From Candidatus Binatia bacterium (lineage in GTDB: Bacteria; Desulfobacterota_B; Binatia; UBA9968; JAJDTQ01), in NCBI GenBank assembly GCA_022827045.1, contig JAJDTQ010000248.1, forward strand, positions 1 through 39,778: a stretch of DNA of 39,778 nt, given 5' to 3'. Below are positions 17,948 to 24,559 of this stretch, one piece after another (position 1 is the stretch's first letter; the number at the start of each line of letters is the position of its first letter). A model generated the notes under the pieces. It searched no databases. It had not been told where the DNA came from and saw nothing but the letters and a program-made list of their open reading frames with translations. Position numbers and translations under genes: made by a program.

Positions 17948-17960
17948 AGGCACCTTGACT
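17942..17960. promoter_or_regulatory. 19-bp dyad linking two divergent promoters
   Basis: AGTCAA (17942-17947) and TTGACT (17955-17960) form an inverted repeat with seven bases between. Each arm doubles as the -35 box of a promoter facing outward: the CoA-transferase operon to the left and the amidohydrolase at 18017 to the right. A dimeric regulator bound here would cover both promoters. No regulator gene lies adjacent. Confidence 0.4.
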
Positions 17961-17983
17961 CACGGAACCACCAAGGGTATTCG
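17955..17983 (+). promoter_or_regulatory. Candidate promoter for the amidohydrolase-LLM-VOC run
   Basis: TTGACT (17955-17960), a 17-base spacer and TATTCG (17978-17983), a poor -10, lie ahead of ATG 18017. The -10 is weak, so confidence is limited. Confidence 0.35.
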
Positions 17984-18016
17984 GGTTGGGCAGAAAAGCG
18001 CCGAAAGGAGACCTCG

Positions 18017-19156
18017 ATGAAGAACGGACTCAAGATCATCGACTCCGACATGCACATCATGGAACCGCCGGACCTCTGGGAGAAATACGTCGACGCGCCC
18101 TTCAAGCAGCACGCGCCTCGGGTCGTCAACGTACCCAGTCGCGGCGATTTCAGCCTGCTGCTGGTGGACGGCAAGGAACCGCGGGCCAAGAGCCCGTCCC
18201 TGGCCAATGACGCGCGCATGATCGGCATGCGGCGCGGATCCACGACGCGCGATGACGTGATCGGCTTCGCGCGGGACCAGGGCTTCAACGCCAAGTCGCA
18301 GCTGGAGGCCATGGACATCGAAGGCCTGGACGTGGCGGTGCTTTTCCCCACCGCCTGTCTCCACATCATGACCGTGCCCGACATGGACCCGCTCCTGGCC
18401 GAGGCCATCTGCCGCGCCTACAACAACTGGCTCTACGACTTCTGCCAGGAGGATCCAGCGCGGCTGAAGGGTGCGGCCATGCTGCCGCCCCACGACGTCT
18501 CGCTGGCGGTTCGGGAGGCCCGCCGCGCGGCCAACGATCTGGGCTTCGTCACGGCCTTCCTGCGGGCCACCCCGCTCCCCGGCGACACCTGGTTCGGCCT
18601 TTACTGGGAGCCTCTGTGGACCGAGTTGCAGGAGTTGGGAATGCCGGTAGGATTCCACGAGTGCACCAACTCCGGCTACTATCCGCACATCGAGCGCTTC
18701 GGACAGAACAACCGCCTCATGCGCCACATCTGCAGCCACGTCACCGGCCAGATGGTGACCATGGTGGACATCATCGTCGGCGGCGTGCTCGAACGCTTTC
18801 CGGAGCTCAAGGTGGCGTTTCTCGAATGCAACTGCGGCTGGGCGCCGTCCTGGCTGAGCCGCATGGACACCCACTGGGAGCAGTTGGGCGGCCACGACGC
18901 TCCACAACTCACCATGAAGCCCAGTGAGTACTTTATGCGCCAGTGCGTGGTGGGCTGCGAGGGCGAGGAGCGGGAGGTGGGCTCGGTCATCCAGTTGATG
19001 GGGGACGACAACATCGTCTTCTCCACCGACTACCCCCACAGCGACTCGGAGTTCCCCCACGCGGTGGATGCCTTCATGCAGCAGGAGCTTCCGGTGGATC
19101 ACGCCCGCAAGATCCTTTGGGACAACTGCGTCAAGTTCTACGGCATCGACGCGTAG
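18017..19156 (+). CDS. Amidohydrolase_2 family metal hydrolase (subtype B)
   Basis: A 379-residue amidohydrolase_2 protein. The metal motif DSDMHIME (Asp11, His13, Glu16), GFHEC (His214), RHICSH (His241) and FSTDYPH (Asp about 338) are readable. It shares with the copy at 23340 the (D/E)PxDLW start and the His-containing RHIC(S/E)H helix, a second subtype distinct from those with RNPIE. GAAAGGAG precedes ATG 18017. It is the first of three + strand genes (amidohydrolase, LLM oxidoreductase, VOC protein), all close together, and faces the CoA-transferase operon from a shared regulatory region. The likely reaction is metal-dependent hydrolysis or decarboxylation of a small organic substrate. 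Confidence 0.88.
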   Translation: MKNGLKIIDSDMHIMEPPDLWEKYVDAPFKQHAPRVVNVPSRGDFSLLLVDGKEPRAKSPSLANDARMIGMRRGSTTRDDVIGFARDQGFNAKSQLEAMDIEGLDVAVLFPTACLHIMTVPDMDPLLAEAICRAYNNWLYDFCQEDPARLKGAAMLPPHDVSLAVREARRAANDLGFVTAFLRATPLPGDTWFGLYWEPLWTELQELGMPVGFHECTNSGYYPHIERFGQNNRLMRHICSHVTGQMVTMVDIIVGGVLERFPELKVAFLECNCGWAPSWLSRMDTHWEQLGGHDAPQLTMKPSEYFMRQCVVGCEGEEREVGSVIQLMGDDNIVFSTDYPHSDSEFPHAVDAFMQQELPVDHARKILWDNCVKFYGIDA

Positions 19157-19186
19157 CGTTCGGCGACGCCGGGGACCGCAGGAGAC

Positions 19187-20365
19187 GTGAGGCGCTACGA
19201 CGTGTCTGATACCGCGCTGCGATTCGGGGTTTTCCTGGCGCCCTTCCACGCGCTGAACGAGAACCCGACGCTGCTGTTCGAGCGCGACCTGGAGCTGATC
19301 ATGCTGCTGGACCGCCTCGGCTACGACGAGGCCTGGATCGGCGAGCACCACTCGGGCGGGTTCGAGACCATCCCCGCGCCGGAGGTCTTCATCGCCGCCG
19401 CGGCCAGAGAGACCCGCCGCATCCGGCTCGGCACTGGGGTGAAGTCCCTGCCGTACACCCATCCCTTCATGCTCGCCGACGCCATGGTCCAGCTCGACCA
19501 CATGACCCGCGGGCGCGCCATGTTCGGGGTGGGGCCAGGCGCACTGCCCTCGGACGCGGCGCAGATGGGCATCGACGCACGCCGCACCCGGCGCATGATG
19601 AACGAGGCGCTGGACGTGATCATCCCGCTTCTGGAGGGCCAGCGCGTGAGTGCCAGGACCGACTGGTTCACCCTCGACAACGCCAAGCTGCAGCACGCCT
19701 CATTCACCCGGCCGCGGATGGAGATGGCGGTGACCACCATCCGCTCGCCCGCGGGCGCGTTGCTGGCCGGGCGCCACGGGCTCGGGCTGTTGTCCCTGGG
19801 CGGCCATTCCGACGACGCGTTGGCCGCCTACGCCAGGAACTGGAGCATCTACGAGGAAGCGGCGGCCGCACACGATCGCGTAGCCGACCGGCGCGACTTC
19901 CGCATCGCCGTGCAGATGCACCTCGCCGACACCCGCGAGCAGGCCCTGGAAGACATCCGCTTCGGCGTCGACGCCTGGGGCGGCTACGCCCGCGACGTGC
20001 TTCCCAACATGCCCGTGCCCAAGGGCGTCACCGACGTCCGCCAATTCATCGTCGACAACGAGCGTGCCATCGTCGGCACCCCCGACGACGTCATCCAAAA
20101 GATCGAGCACATGCAGGCCGGCACCGGCGGCTTCGGCGTGGTGCTGTTCATGTGCCACGACTGGGCCGACTGGGAGGCCACCAACCGCAGCTACGAGCTG
20201 TTCGCGAGACACGTGATCCCGCACTTCCAGGGGCAGTTCGACGGACGAAGGGAAAGCTACGACGTTGCCGCCGCGCGGCAGCCGGAATTCCACGCGGCCG
20301 CGACGGAAGGCGTCGCCGCGGCCAAGGCCGAATACGACGACAAGCGGAAACGGGAAGCAGGTTGA
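19187..20365 (+). CDS. LLM class flavin-dependent oxidoreductase
   Basis: A 392-residue luciferase-like protein (bacterial luciferase/alkanal monooxygenase fold). The opening FGVFLAPFHALNENP, then DRLGYDEAWIGEHHSGG (the family's 'substrate-side' segment), LGTGVKSLPYTHPFMLADAM and TRGRAMFGVGPGALPSDAAQMG follow family order. Such enzymes use reduced FMN, or F420 in some taxa, with oxygen to hydroxylate or cleave substrates such as alkanesulfonates, EDTA and aldehydes. The GTG at 19187 has GCAGGAG upstream. It sits between an amidohydrolase and a VOC protein; the flavin reductase gene at 36670 could supply reduced flavin. A hydrophilic C-terminal tail rich in Ala, Glu and Lys is unusual in length. 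Confidence 0.9.
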   Translation: MRRYDVSDTALRFGVFLAPFHALNENPTLLFERDLELIMLLDRLGYDEAWIGEHHSGGFETIPAPEVFIAAAARETRRIRLGTGVKSLPYTHPFMLADAMVQLDHMTRGRAMFGVGPGALPSDAAQMGIDARRTRRMMNEALDVIIPLLEGQRVSARTDWFTLDNAKLQHASFTRPRMEMAVTTIRSPAGALLAGRHGLGLLSLGGHSDDALAAYARNWSIYEEAAAAHDRVADRRDFRIAVQMHLADTREQALEDIRFGVDAWGGYARDVLPNMPVPKGVTDVRQFIVDNERAIVGTPDDVIQKIEHMQAGTGGFGVVLFMCHDWADWEATNRSYELFARHVIPHFQGQFDGRRESYDVAAARQPEFHAAATEGVAAAKAEYDDKRKREAG

Positions 20366-20393
20366 CAGACCCGTCAACGAAGGGGCCGGAGCC

Positions 20394-20765
20394 ATGATCA
20401 AGGGCATGCACGCGATGTTCTACTCCTCGGAGCCGGAGGCGCTACGCGCCTTCCTGCGCGACAAGCTCGACTTCACCTCCTTCAGCGACGTCGGCGGCGG
20501 CTGGCTCATCTTCGACCTCCCCGAGGCCGATATGGGCGTCCATCCCGCCGACCCCACCCGCGCGGCCGGCGAGCCCGCCGGCACCCACGACCTCTCCTTC
20601 TACTGCGACGACATCCACGCCACGGTGGCCGAGTTGAAGGGCCGTGGCGTCATCTTCGACGGCGAAGTGGCCGACGCCGGCTTCGGCCTCGCCATCCGGC
20701 TCGAGATGCCCGGCGGCGTGCGAGTGCAGATCTACCAGCCGCACTATCAGAAGAATTCGGTCTGA
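20394..20765 (+). CDS. VOC family (glyoxalase-fold) protein
   Basis: A 123-residue single-domain vicinal-oxygen-chelate protein: paired beta-alpha-beta-beta-beta units are readable, with the FYSSEPEALRAFLRDKLDF opening and DLSFYCDDIHATVAELKGRGV at the second unit. VOC proteins bind a divalent metal and act as isomerases, dioxygenases, or resistance and binding proteins. The ATG at 20394 opens directly before the first unit. Its stop codon overlaps the antisense remnant of an AHSA1-type gene. It is the last gene of the amidohydrolase-LLM-VOC run; exact reaction unknown. Confidence 0.8.
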   Translation: MIKGMHAMFYSSEPEALRAFLRDKLDFTSFSDVGGGWLIFDLPEADMGVHPADPTRAAGEPAGTHDLSFYCDDIHATVAELKGRGVIFDGEVADAGFGLAIRLEMPGGVRVQIYQPHYQKNSV

Positions 20766-20913
20766 AGCGCGCAACGATGCCGTCCACGGCGGCAGCGAAA
20801 CGGACAATCTCCGCCTCGCCGACCTCATGCGGCACCCAGGTGAAGCGCAACCTAGTCTGACTGCCCTCCTCCACAACCGTCACCGTCGTCAGCAGCACCC
20901 ACGGCCAGTTAGG
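20764..20913 (-). pseudogene. Remnant of an AHSA1/SRPBCC family gene
   Basis: About 50 codons on the - strand read PNWPWVLLTTVTVVEEG, then TRLRFTWVPHEV and EAEIVRFAAAVDG, which matches the C-terminal beta-strands and long helix of AHSA1/SRPBCC proteins (usual wording: PWPxxxLxTVT ... TRLTxxWxP ... ATEAExxxF). An in-frame stop lies directly upstream of this piece, and the typical GW-GTLDQLAAYL ending is lost. It lacks a start codon and the N-terminal two thirds of the family, so it is a decayed fragment. VOC and AHSA1 genes are often neighbours, which supports the reading. Confidence 0.6.
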
Positions 20914-20996
20914 TAACGCTCACCATGGTCCGCGTTTTGCGTATCCTTGGATCGCACCTCGCATGGAATCGTAGAGACCGAAGGTTCCAGCGAGGT

Positions 20997-21025
20997 TTGA
21001 CAACATTCCTTAGAAGGAATATGTT
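20997..21025 (+). promoter_or_regulatory. Promoter with embedded operator for the toxin-antitoxin pair
   Basis: TTGACA (20997-21002) and TATGTT (21020-21025) are separated by exactly 17 bases, a near-ideal sigma70 promoter. Between them is a perfect palindrome, ATTCCTT-AG-AAGGAAT (21005-21020), which also takes the first base of the -10. It is a natural operator for the HTH antitoxin. The expected transcription start (~21031) falls on the ATG, so the mRNA may be leaderless; the AAGGA of the palindrome is 12 bases from the ATG. Confidence 0.7.
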
Positions 21026-21030
21026 CATAG

Positions 21031-21393
21031 ATGGATTGGCCTGTCGAGTACACGAATGAGTTCAGTGAATGGTGGAATCGCCTGACGGAGGTTCAGCAAG
21101 ACAACGTTGCCGCGATGGTTGAGTTGCTAGTAGAACACGGGCCTGGACTGCCGTTCCCTTATTGCTCCGGCGTGACAGGTTCTCGCCACGGCCAAATGCG
21201 TGAGCTTCGCATCCAGAGCGCCGGTGATCCCATCCGTATCTTCTATGCTTTCGACCCAAGGCGGTCCGTGATCCTGCTTATCGGCGGCAACAAGGCAGGC
21301 AACGACCGGTTCTACAGACGGTATGTGCCCATAGCCGACAACCTCTACGACGAGTATCTGGAAGAATTGAAAAAGGAAAGGTTGATCGAATGA
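21031..21393 (+). CDS. RelE/HigB-like (phage Gp49-like) toxin
   Basis: A 120-residue toxin of the RelE/ParE superfamily, Gp49-like branch (HigB type). The N-terminus EYTNEFSEWWNRLTEVQQDNVAAMVELLVEHG, the middle MRELRIQSAGDPIRIFYAFDPRRSVILLIGGNKAG and the positively charged C-terminus RFYRRYVPIADNLYDEYL are characteristic. Such toxins cleave mRNA on the ribosome. It is followed by the HTH antitoxin with a 4-base ATGA overlap (21390-21393), toxin first, as in HigBA pairs. Its promoter and operator are described separately. The DNA from about 20930 to 21890 looks less GC-rich than its surroundings, suggesting recent acquisition. Confidence 0.85.
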   Translation: MDWPVEYTNEFSEWWNRLTEVQQDNVAAMVELLVEHGPGLPFPYCSGVTGSRHGQMRELRIQSAGDPIRIFYAFDPRRSVILLIGGNKAGNDRFYRRYVPIADNLYDEYLEELKKERLIE

Positions 21394-21887
21394 CTGGACG
21401 CAATACCTTTCGCGATCTCACGAAGGGCTTCTCGCCGGAGCGCCGTGCGCGTGTGGATGCCAGAAAGGCGGAGCTTCGCGCGGCCATGCCGCTTCACGAA
21501 CTCCGACAGGCGCGGGCGCTGACCCAGAAGGCCCTTGGCGAGGCTTTGAACGTAAACCAGCCCGCGGTCGCTAAGCTGGAGCGAAGGACGGATATGTATG
21601 TTTCGAAACTCCGTGCCTACATCGAAGCGATGGGCGGAAAACTGAATATCGTTGCCCGATTTCCGCAGGGCGACGTCGCGATCACGAATTTCGCGGATGT
21701 GGACGACAAACTAGAAGTTGCAACACCTTCCTCCACGATAGGGCAGCCTTTGAAGTTCACTTCTAAAAGACCAACCGAGGAGCAGATGGTCGAGATTGAA
21801 ACACTTGCGGAACTTCCGGACGAGAACATCGATACAAGTGACATACCTGAGATTCTCGACTGGACCGGCGCCAAGCGCCGTCTTTGA
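21390..21887 (+). CDS. HTH (XRE) antitoxin with extra C-terminal tail
   Basis: A 165-residue protein. An XRE helix-turn-helix spans about 36-90 (LRQARALTQKALGEALNVNQ, then VAKLERRTDMYVSKLRAYIEAMGG and IVARFPQGDVAI), the usual HigA-type antitoxin form, which neutralises the toxin and represses the promoter. Most such antitoxins end there at about 100 residues; this one adds about 65 residues containing KRPTEEQMVEIETLAELP (127-144), then DTSDIPEILDWTG (148-160). That tail resembles small separate antitoxins of the type ending in ...DTSDIPxxxDWSGA, so the protein may be a fusion of two antitoxin types. Start overlaps the toxin stop by four bases. Confidence 0.85.
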   Translation: MTGRNTFRDLTKGFSPERRARVDARKAELRAAMPLHELRQARALTQKALGEALNVNQPAVAKLERRTDMYVSKLRAYIEAMGGKLNIVARFPQGDVAITNFADVDDKLEVATPSSTIGQPLKFTSKRPTEEQMVEIETLAELPDENIDTSDIPEILDWTGAKRRL

Positions 21888-21999
21888 CCCACTTCCCTAT
21901 TCTTGTCTTGACGCCAGAGGACGGCCAACCGTGCCCCTGAAACGTTCGATGGCTAGATCATTGTGTGATCGCAGAAACTCCCGAAGTTATTGCTCCTTA

Positions 22000-23313
22000 T
22001 CATTCCCCCCGGATTTGGGTAAACCGCACCTTCAGGCTTGCAACGATCGCGACCTCGTCCGACGACGTACCATCGGCGAGCAGATCCACGGCCTCAAGCG
22101 GGTCCCTTGAAAGATCATAGAGCCGAGGTTCTGATCCTTCCACCTGAACCAGCTTGAAGGGACCCTCCCTCAGCGCCCAGCCTAAAACATTGCGGCGTCC
22201 GCGGCGTCTTGGGCGTCGATCCGAAAAATGTTCAACGTAAACATACTCACGAGTGCCGTCCTGTCCTGACAGGATCGGGCGAATATCGTGGGAGTCCGGA
22301 GTTTGGACTGCGACCCCCGCATAGCCTGCGATGGTCGCGAACAGATCCGTGGTATTCACGAAACTCTCGGCGCGCCCCGGCGCAATGCCGGGTCCGGAGA
22401 CAACGAAGGGGACATGGGTGCCGCCTTCGAAGATCGAGCCCTTGGCTGCGTGTTCGCCGTAGAATCCACGCGTGACCTGGTTCGGGGATCCGTTGTCCCC
22501 GATGAACATGACCACCGTGTTGTTGCGCACCTCCCGAGGCATAGCCGCCATGAGACGTCCGATCTCGCTATCCAGCGCCTGAAGCGCCGCCTGGTAGTAG
22601 GGCAAGGGGTCTGCGTCGATTGCATCCGGGTCAGCCGACAGGTCTTCGAAACCGTGCAGATGGGCGGGAGGCAGGTGAAACGGAGCGTGGGGGGCGTTGT
22701 AGGCCAACCACAGGAACCATGGGCCGTCCTGCTCACGTATCCAGTCAATCGCCCGGTCGGTGAACACGGTTGTGGCGTATTCATTGATCCGCACCTCTTC
22801 GCCGTTCTCGACCGCCGGCCAATTCCAGTAATCGCGCGTTCCTCCCCGGATCAGGCCGAAGTAGTCCGGCACACCCAACTCGGCGGGATGATCGAGCGTC
22901 GTGCCTGCCCCCGCCAGATGCCATTTCCCGATCAGATTGGCCTTGTACTCGGTGGTTGCGAGGACATCGAACAGGCTGGTGACATCCGCGGACAATCCCT
23001 TGGCTCGACCACGACGCCGGAGCGCTGTTCCGACTCCGGTGCGAAACCCATACTGTCCGGTCAGGATGGTAGCGCGTGTAGGGGAACACAGGGGTGCCGA
23101 ATAGGCGTTGTCGAAGACCATTCCGCTTGCGCACATGGCTTCGATGTTGGGCATCGGGGCCTGCTGGTCTCCGAGCGAATAGCAACGCGATGCATCAATC
23201 CCCATATCATCCGCGATGATAAGCAGGATATTGGGATTGGCATGCGCTGCTATCGGAGCGGTCCCGACGATCAGCCCAACAAGGATCGAGCGCAGGATCG
23301 AGCGTAGTGACAT
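22000..23313 (-). CDS. Secreted type I sulfatase
   Basis: A 437-residue sulfatase. After a signal peptide (SILVGLIVGTAPIAAHA) the protein reads NILLIIADDMG (metal-binding Asp pair 35-36), then CSPTRA (Cys76), the site made into formylglycine, then GKWH and later FIGDNGSPN. It has the Cys-type motif and so needs a formylglycine-generating enzyme, which is not in this window. It hydrolyses sulfate esters, probably in the periplasm or outside the cell. ATG 23313 is preferred to the GTG at 23343, because the signal peptide follows directly and the GTG overlaps the previous gene's stop. It is the last gene of the - strand run and its GC content looks lower than its neighbours', suggesting transfer. 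Confidence 0.9.
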   Translation of the reverse strand: MSLRSILRSILVGLIVGTAPIAAHANPNILLIIADDMGIDASRCYSLGDQQAPMPNIEAMCASGMVFDNAYSAPLCSPTRATILTGQYGFRTGVGTALRRRGRAKGLSADVTSLFDVLATTEYKANLIGKWHLAGAGTTLDHPAELGVPDYFGLIRGGTRDYWNWPAVENGEEVRINEYATTVFTDRAIDWIREQDGPWFLWLAYNAPHAPFHLPPAHLHGFEDLSADPDAIDADPLPYYQAALQALDSEIGRLMAAMPREVRNNTVVMFIGDNGSPNQVTRGFYGEHAAKGSIFEGGTHVPFVVSGPGIAPGRAESFVNTTDLFATIAGYAGVAVQTPDSHDIRPILSGQDGTREYVYVEHFSDRRPRRRGRRNVLGWALREGPFKLVQVEGSEPRLYDLSRDPLEAVDLLADGTSSDEVAIVASLKVRFTQIRGE

Positions 23314-23339
23314 CCCGCCCAGGCCCTTCCCCTCACCGA

Positions 23340-24446
23340 TCACAGATCGTAAAGCCGCGCACAGTTATCCCAGAGGATCTTCTTTTTCGTCTCCCTTGAG
23401 ACGCCTTCGACTTCCAGGAACTCCTCCACGGCGTGGGGGAAATCCGAGTCGCCGTGGGGGTAGTCGGTGGAGTAAACGATGTTGTCGTCGCCGATGAGCT
23501 CGGCGACCATGGCGAGCTCTTTTTCTGACTCGGTGGAGATCCAGCACTGGCGCTTGAAGAACTCGCTGGGCTTGAGCTCCGAGATGTTGGGGTGGCGGGC
23601 CTTGGACACGGCGCCGTCCATGCGGTGGAGCATGAAGGAAACCCAGCCGCAGTAGCACTCCAGGAACGCCACCTTGAGCTTCGGGTGGCGCTCCAGCACC
23701 CCGCCGCCGATGATGTCGATCATGGCCATCATGTTGGACATGGGGTGCTCGCAGATGTGCCGCAGCAGGAGGTCGTCGCCGAACACGTCGCCCATCTGGC
23801 GGACCTCGCCGGCCGAAGCCGCCGAATGGAAGCCCATGGGGATGCCCAGCTCCTCCAGGGTGGACCACAGGACATCGTAGTAGCGTGAATGCCACGGCAG
23901 GGACCGGAGCGGCTCAGGCCGGGCGAACACGGACACGAAACCCAGTTCCTCCACCGCCCGGCGAGCCTCCTTGGCGGCCTCGGTTACATCGTGGAGCGAA
24001 ATCATGGCCGAGCCCTTCATCCGCTCGGGATCGGTCTGGCAGAAGTCGTGGAGCCAGTTGTTGTAGGCCCGGGCGATCGCGGCGCCGAGCTTGGGATCCA
24101 TCTCGTCGCGCATCATGACGCCCAGGCCGATGGACGGATACATGATCGCCAGGTCCAGCCCCTCCTTCTCCATGGCGTCGAGCTGCGAGACCCCGTCGAA
24201 ACCGCGGGCGCGGGCGTCGGCGATCTCGGCATCGATGCGCCGGGCGTCGAAGATGCCGCCGCGGTAGGCCGGCGGGTAGCCCTTGAGGATCTTGCCGTCG
24301 AGCATGACCATGGCCGAGCTGCGGGTGGTGGTGCTCAGGATCCTGGGGCCCCGGTCGCGCCACTCGGGCTCCATGTACTTGTCCCACAGGTCCGCCGGCT
24401 CGCGCACGTGCATGTCCGAGTCCATGACTTTCAGTCCGTCCTTCAT
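23340..24446 (-). CDS. Amidohydrolase_2 family metal hydrolase (subtype B)
   Basis: A 368-residue amidohydrolase_2 protein with DSDMHVRE (Asp11, His13, Glu16), GFHSAAS, RHICEH and YSTDYPH as probable metal ligands. The start (KDGLKVMDSDMHVREPADLWDKY) is close to the copy at 18017, making these two the subtype B pair. The end ILWDNCARLYDL is shared with subtype A copies. It is 113 bases downstream of the long amidohydrolase, with a REP-like hairpin between them, and its stop is 26 bases before the sulfatase start, suggesting co-transcription. It may remove or rearrange a group of a compound after desulfation by the sulfatase, but that link is only positional. Confidence 0.88.
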   Translation of the reverse strand: MKDGLKVMDSDMHVREPADLWDKYMEPEWRDRGPRILSTTTRSSAMVMLDGKILKGYPPAYRGGIFDARRIDAEIADARARGFDGVSQLDAMEKEGLDLAIMYPSIGLGVMMRDEMDPKLGAAIARAYNNWLHDFCQTDPERMKGSAMISLHDVTEAAKEARRAVEELGFVSVFARPEPLRSLPWHSRYYDVLWSTLEELGIPMGFHSAASAGEVRQMGDVFGDDLLLRHICEHPMSNMMAMIDIIGGGVLERHPKLKVAFLECYCGWVSFMLHRMDGAVSKARHPNISELKPSEFFKRQCWISTESEKELAMVAELIGDDNIVYSTDYPHGDSDFPHAVEEFLEVEGVSRETKKKILWDNCARLYDL

Positions 24447-24500
24447 GGGTGGTCCTCTCCCCTGCTCTAATCGGTTATCGCGATTCGACCTGTAGCGAGC

Positions 24501-24517
24501 GCGGGTCTGAAACCCGC
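24501..24517. repeat. REP-like hairpin related to the 12541 element
   Basis: GCGGGT-CTGAA-ACCCGC is an inverted repeat with a five-base loop, continuing into CCCC at 24518. Read on the opposite strand it shares GGGGCGGGT...GACCCGC with the hairpin at 12541-12576. It lies between two amidohydrolase genes and lacks a T-run in either direction, so it is a poor terminator and more likely a dispersed palindrome. Confidence 0.55.
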
Positions 24518-24559
24518 CCCGACAATCTCTTCTTCCCGCGGCACGCTCCTGGCGCGGCG

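Noticed and set aside
17960..19696. A 578-codon open frame on the - strand across the amidohydrolase and LLM genes
   Set aside because: It spans two unrelated genes on the other strand and has no domain; a high-GC artefact.
21956..21970. Short GATCA...TGATC dyad after the antitoxin gene as a terminator
   Set aside because: Only five base pairs and no T-run; too weak to call.
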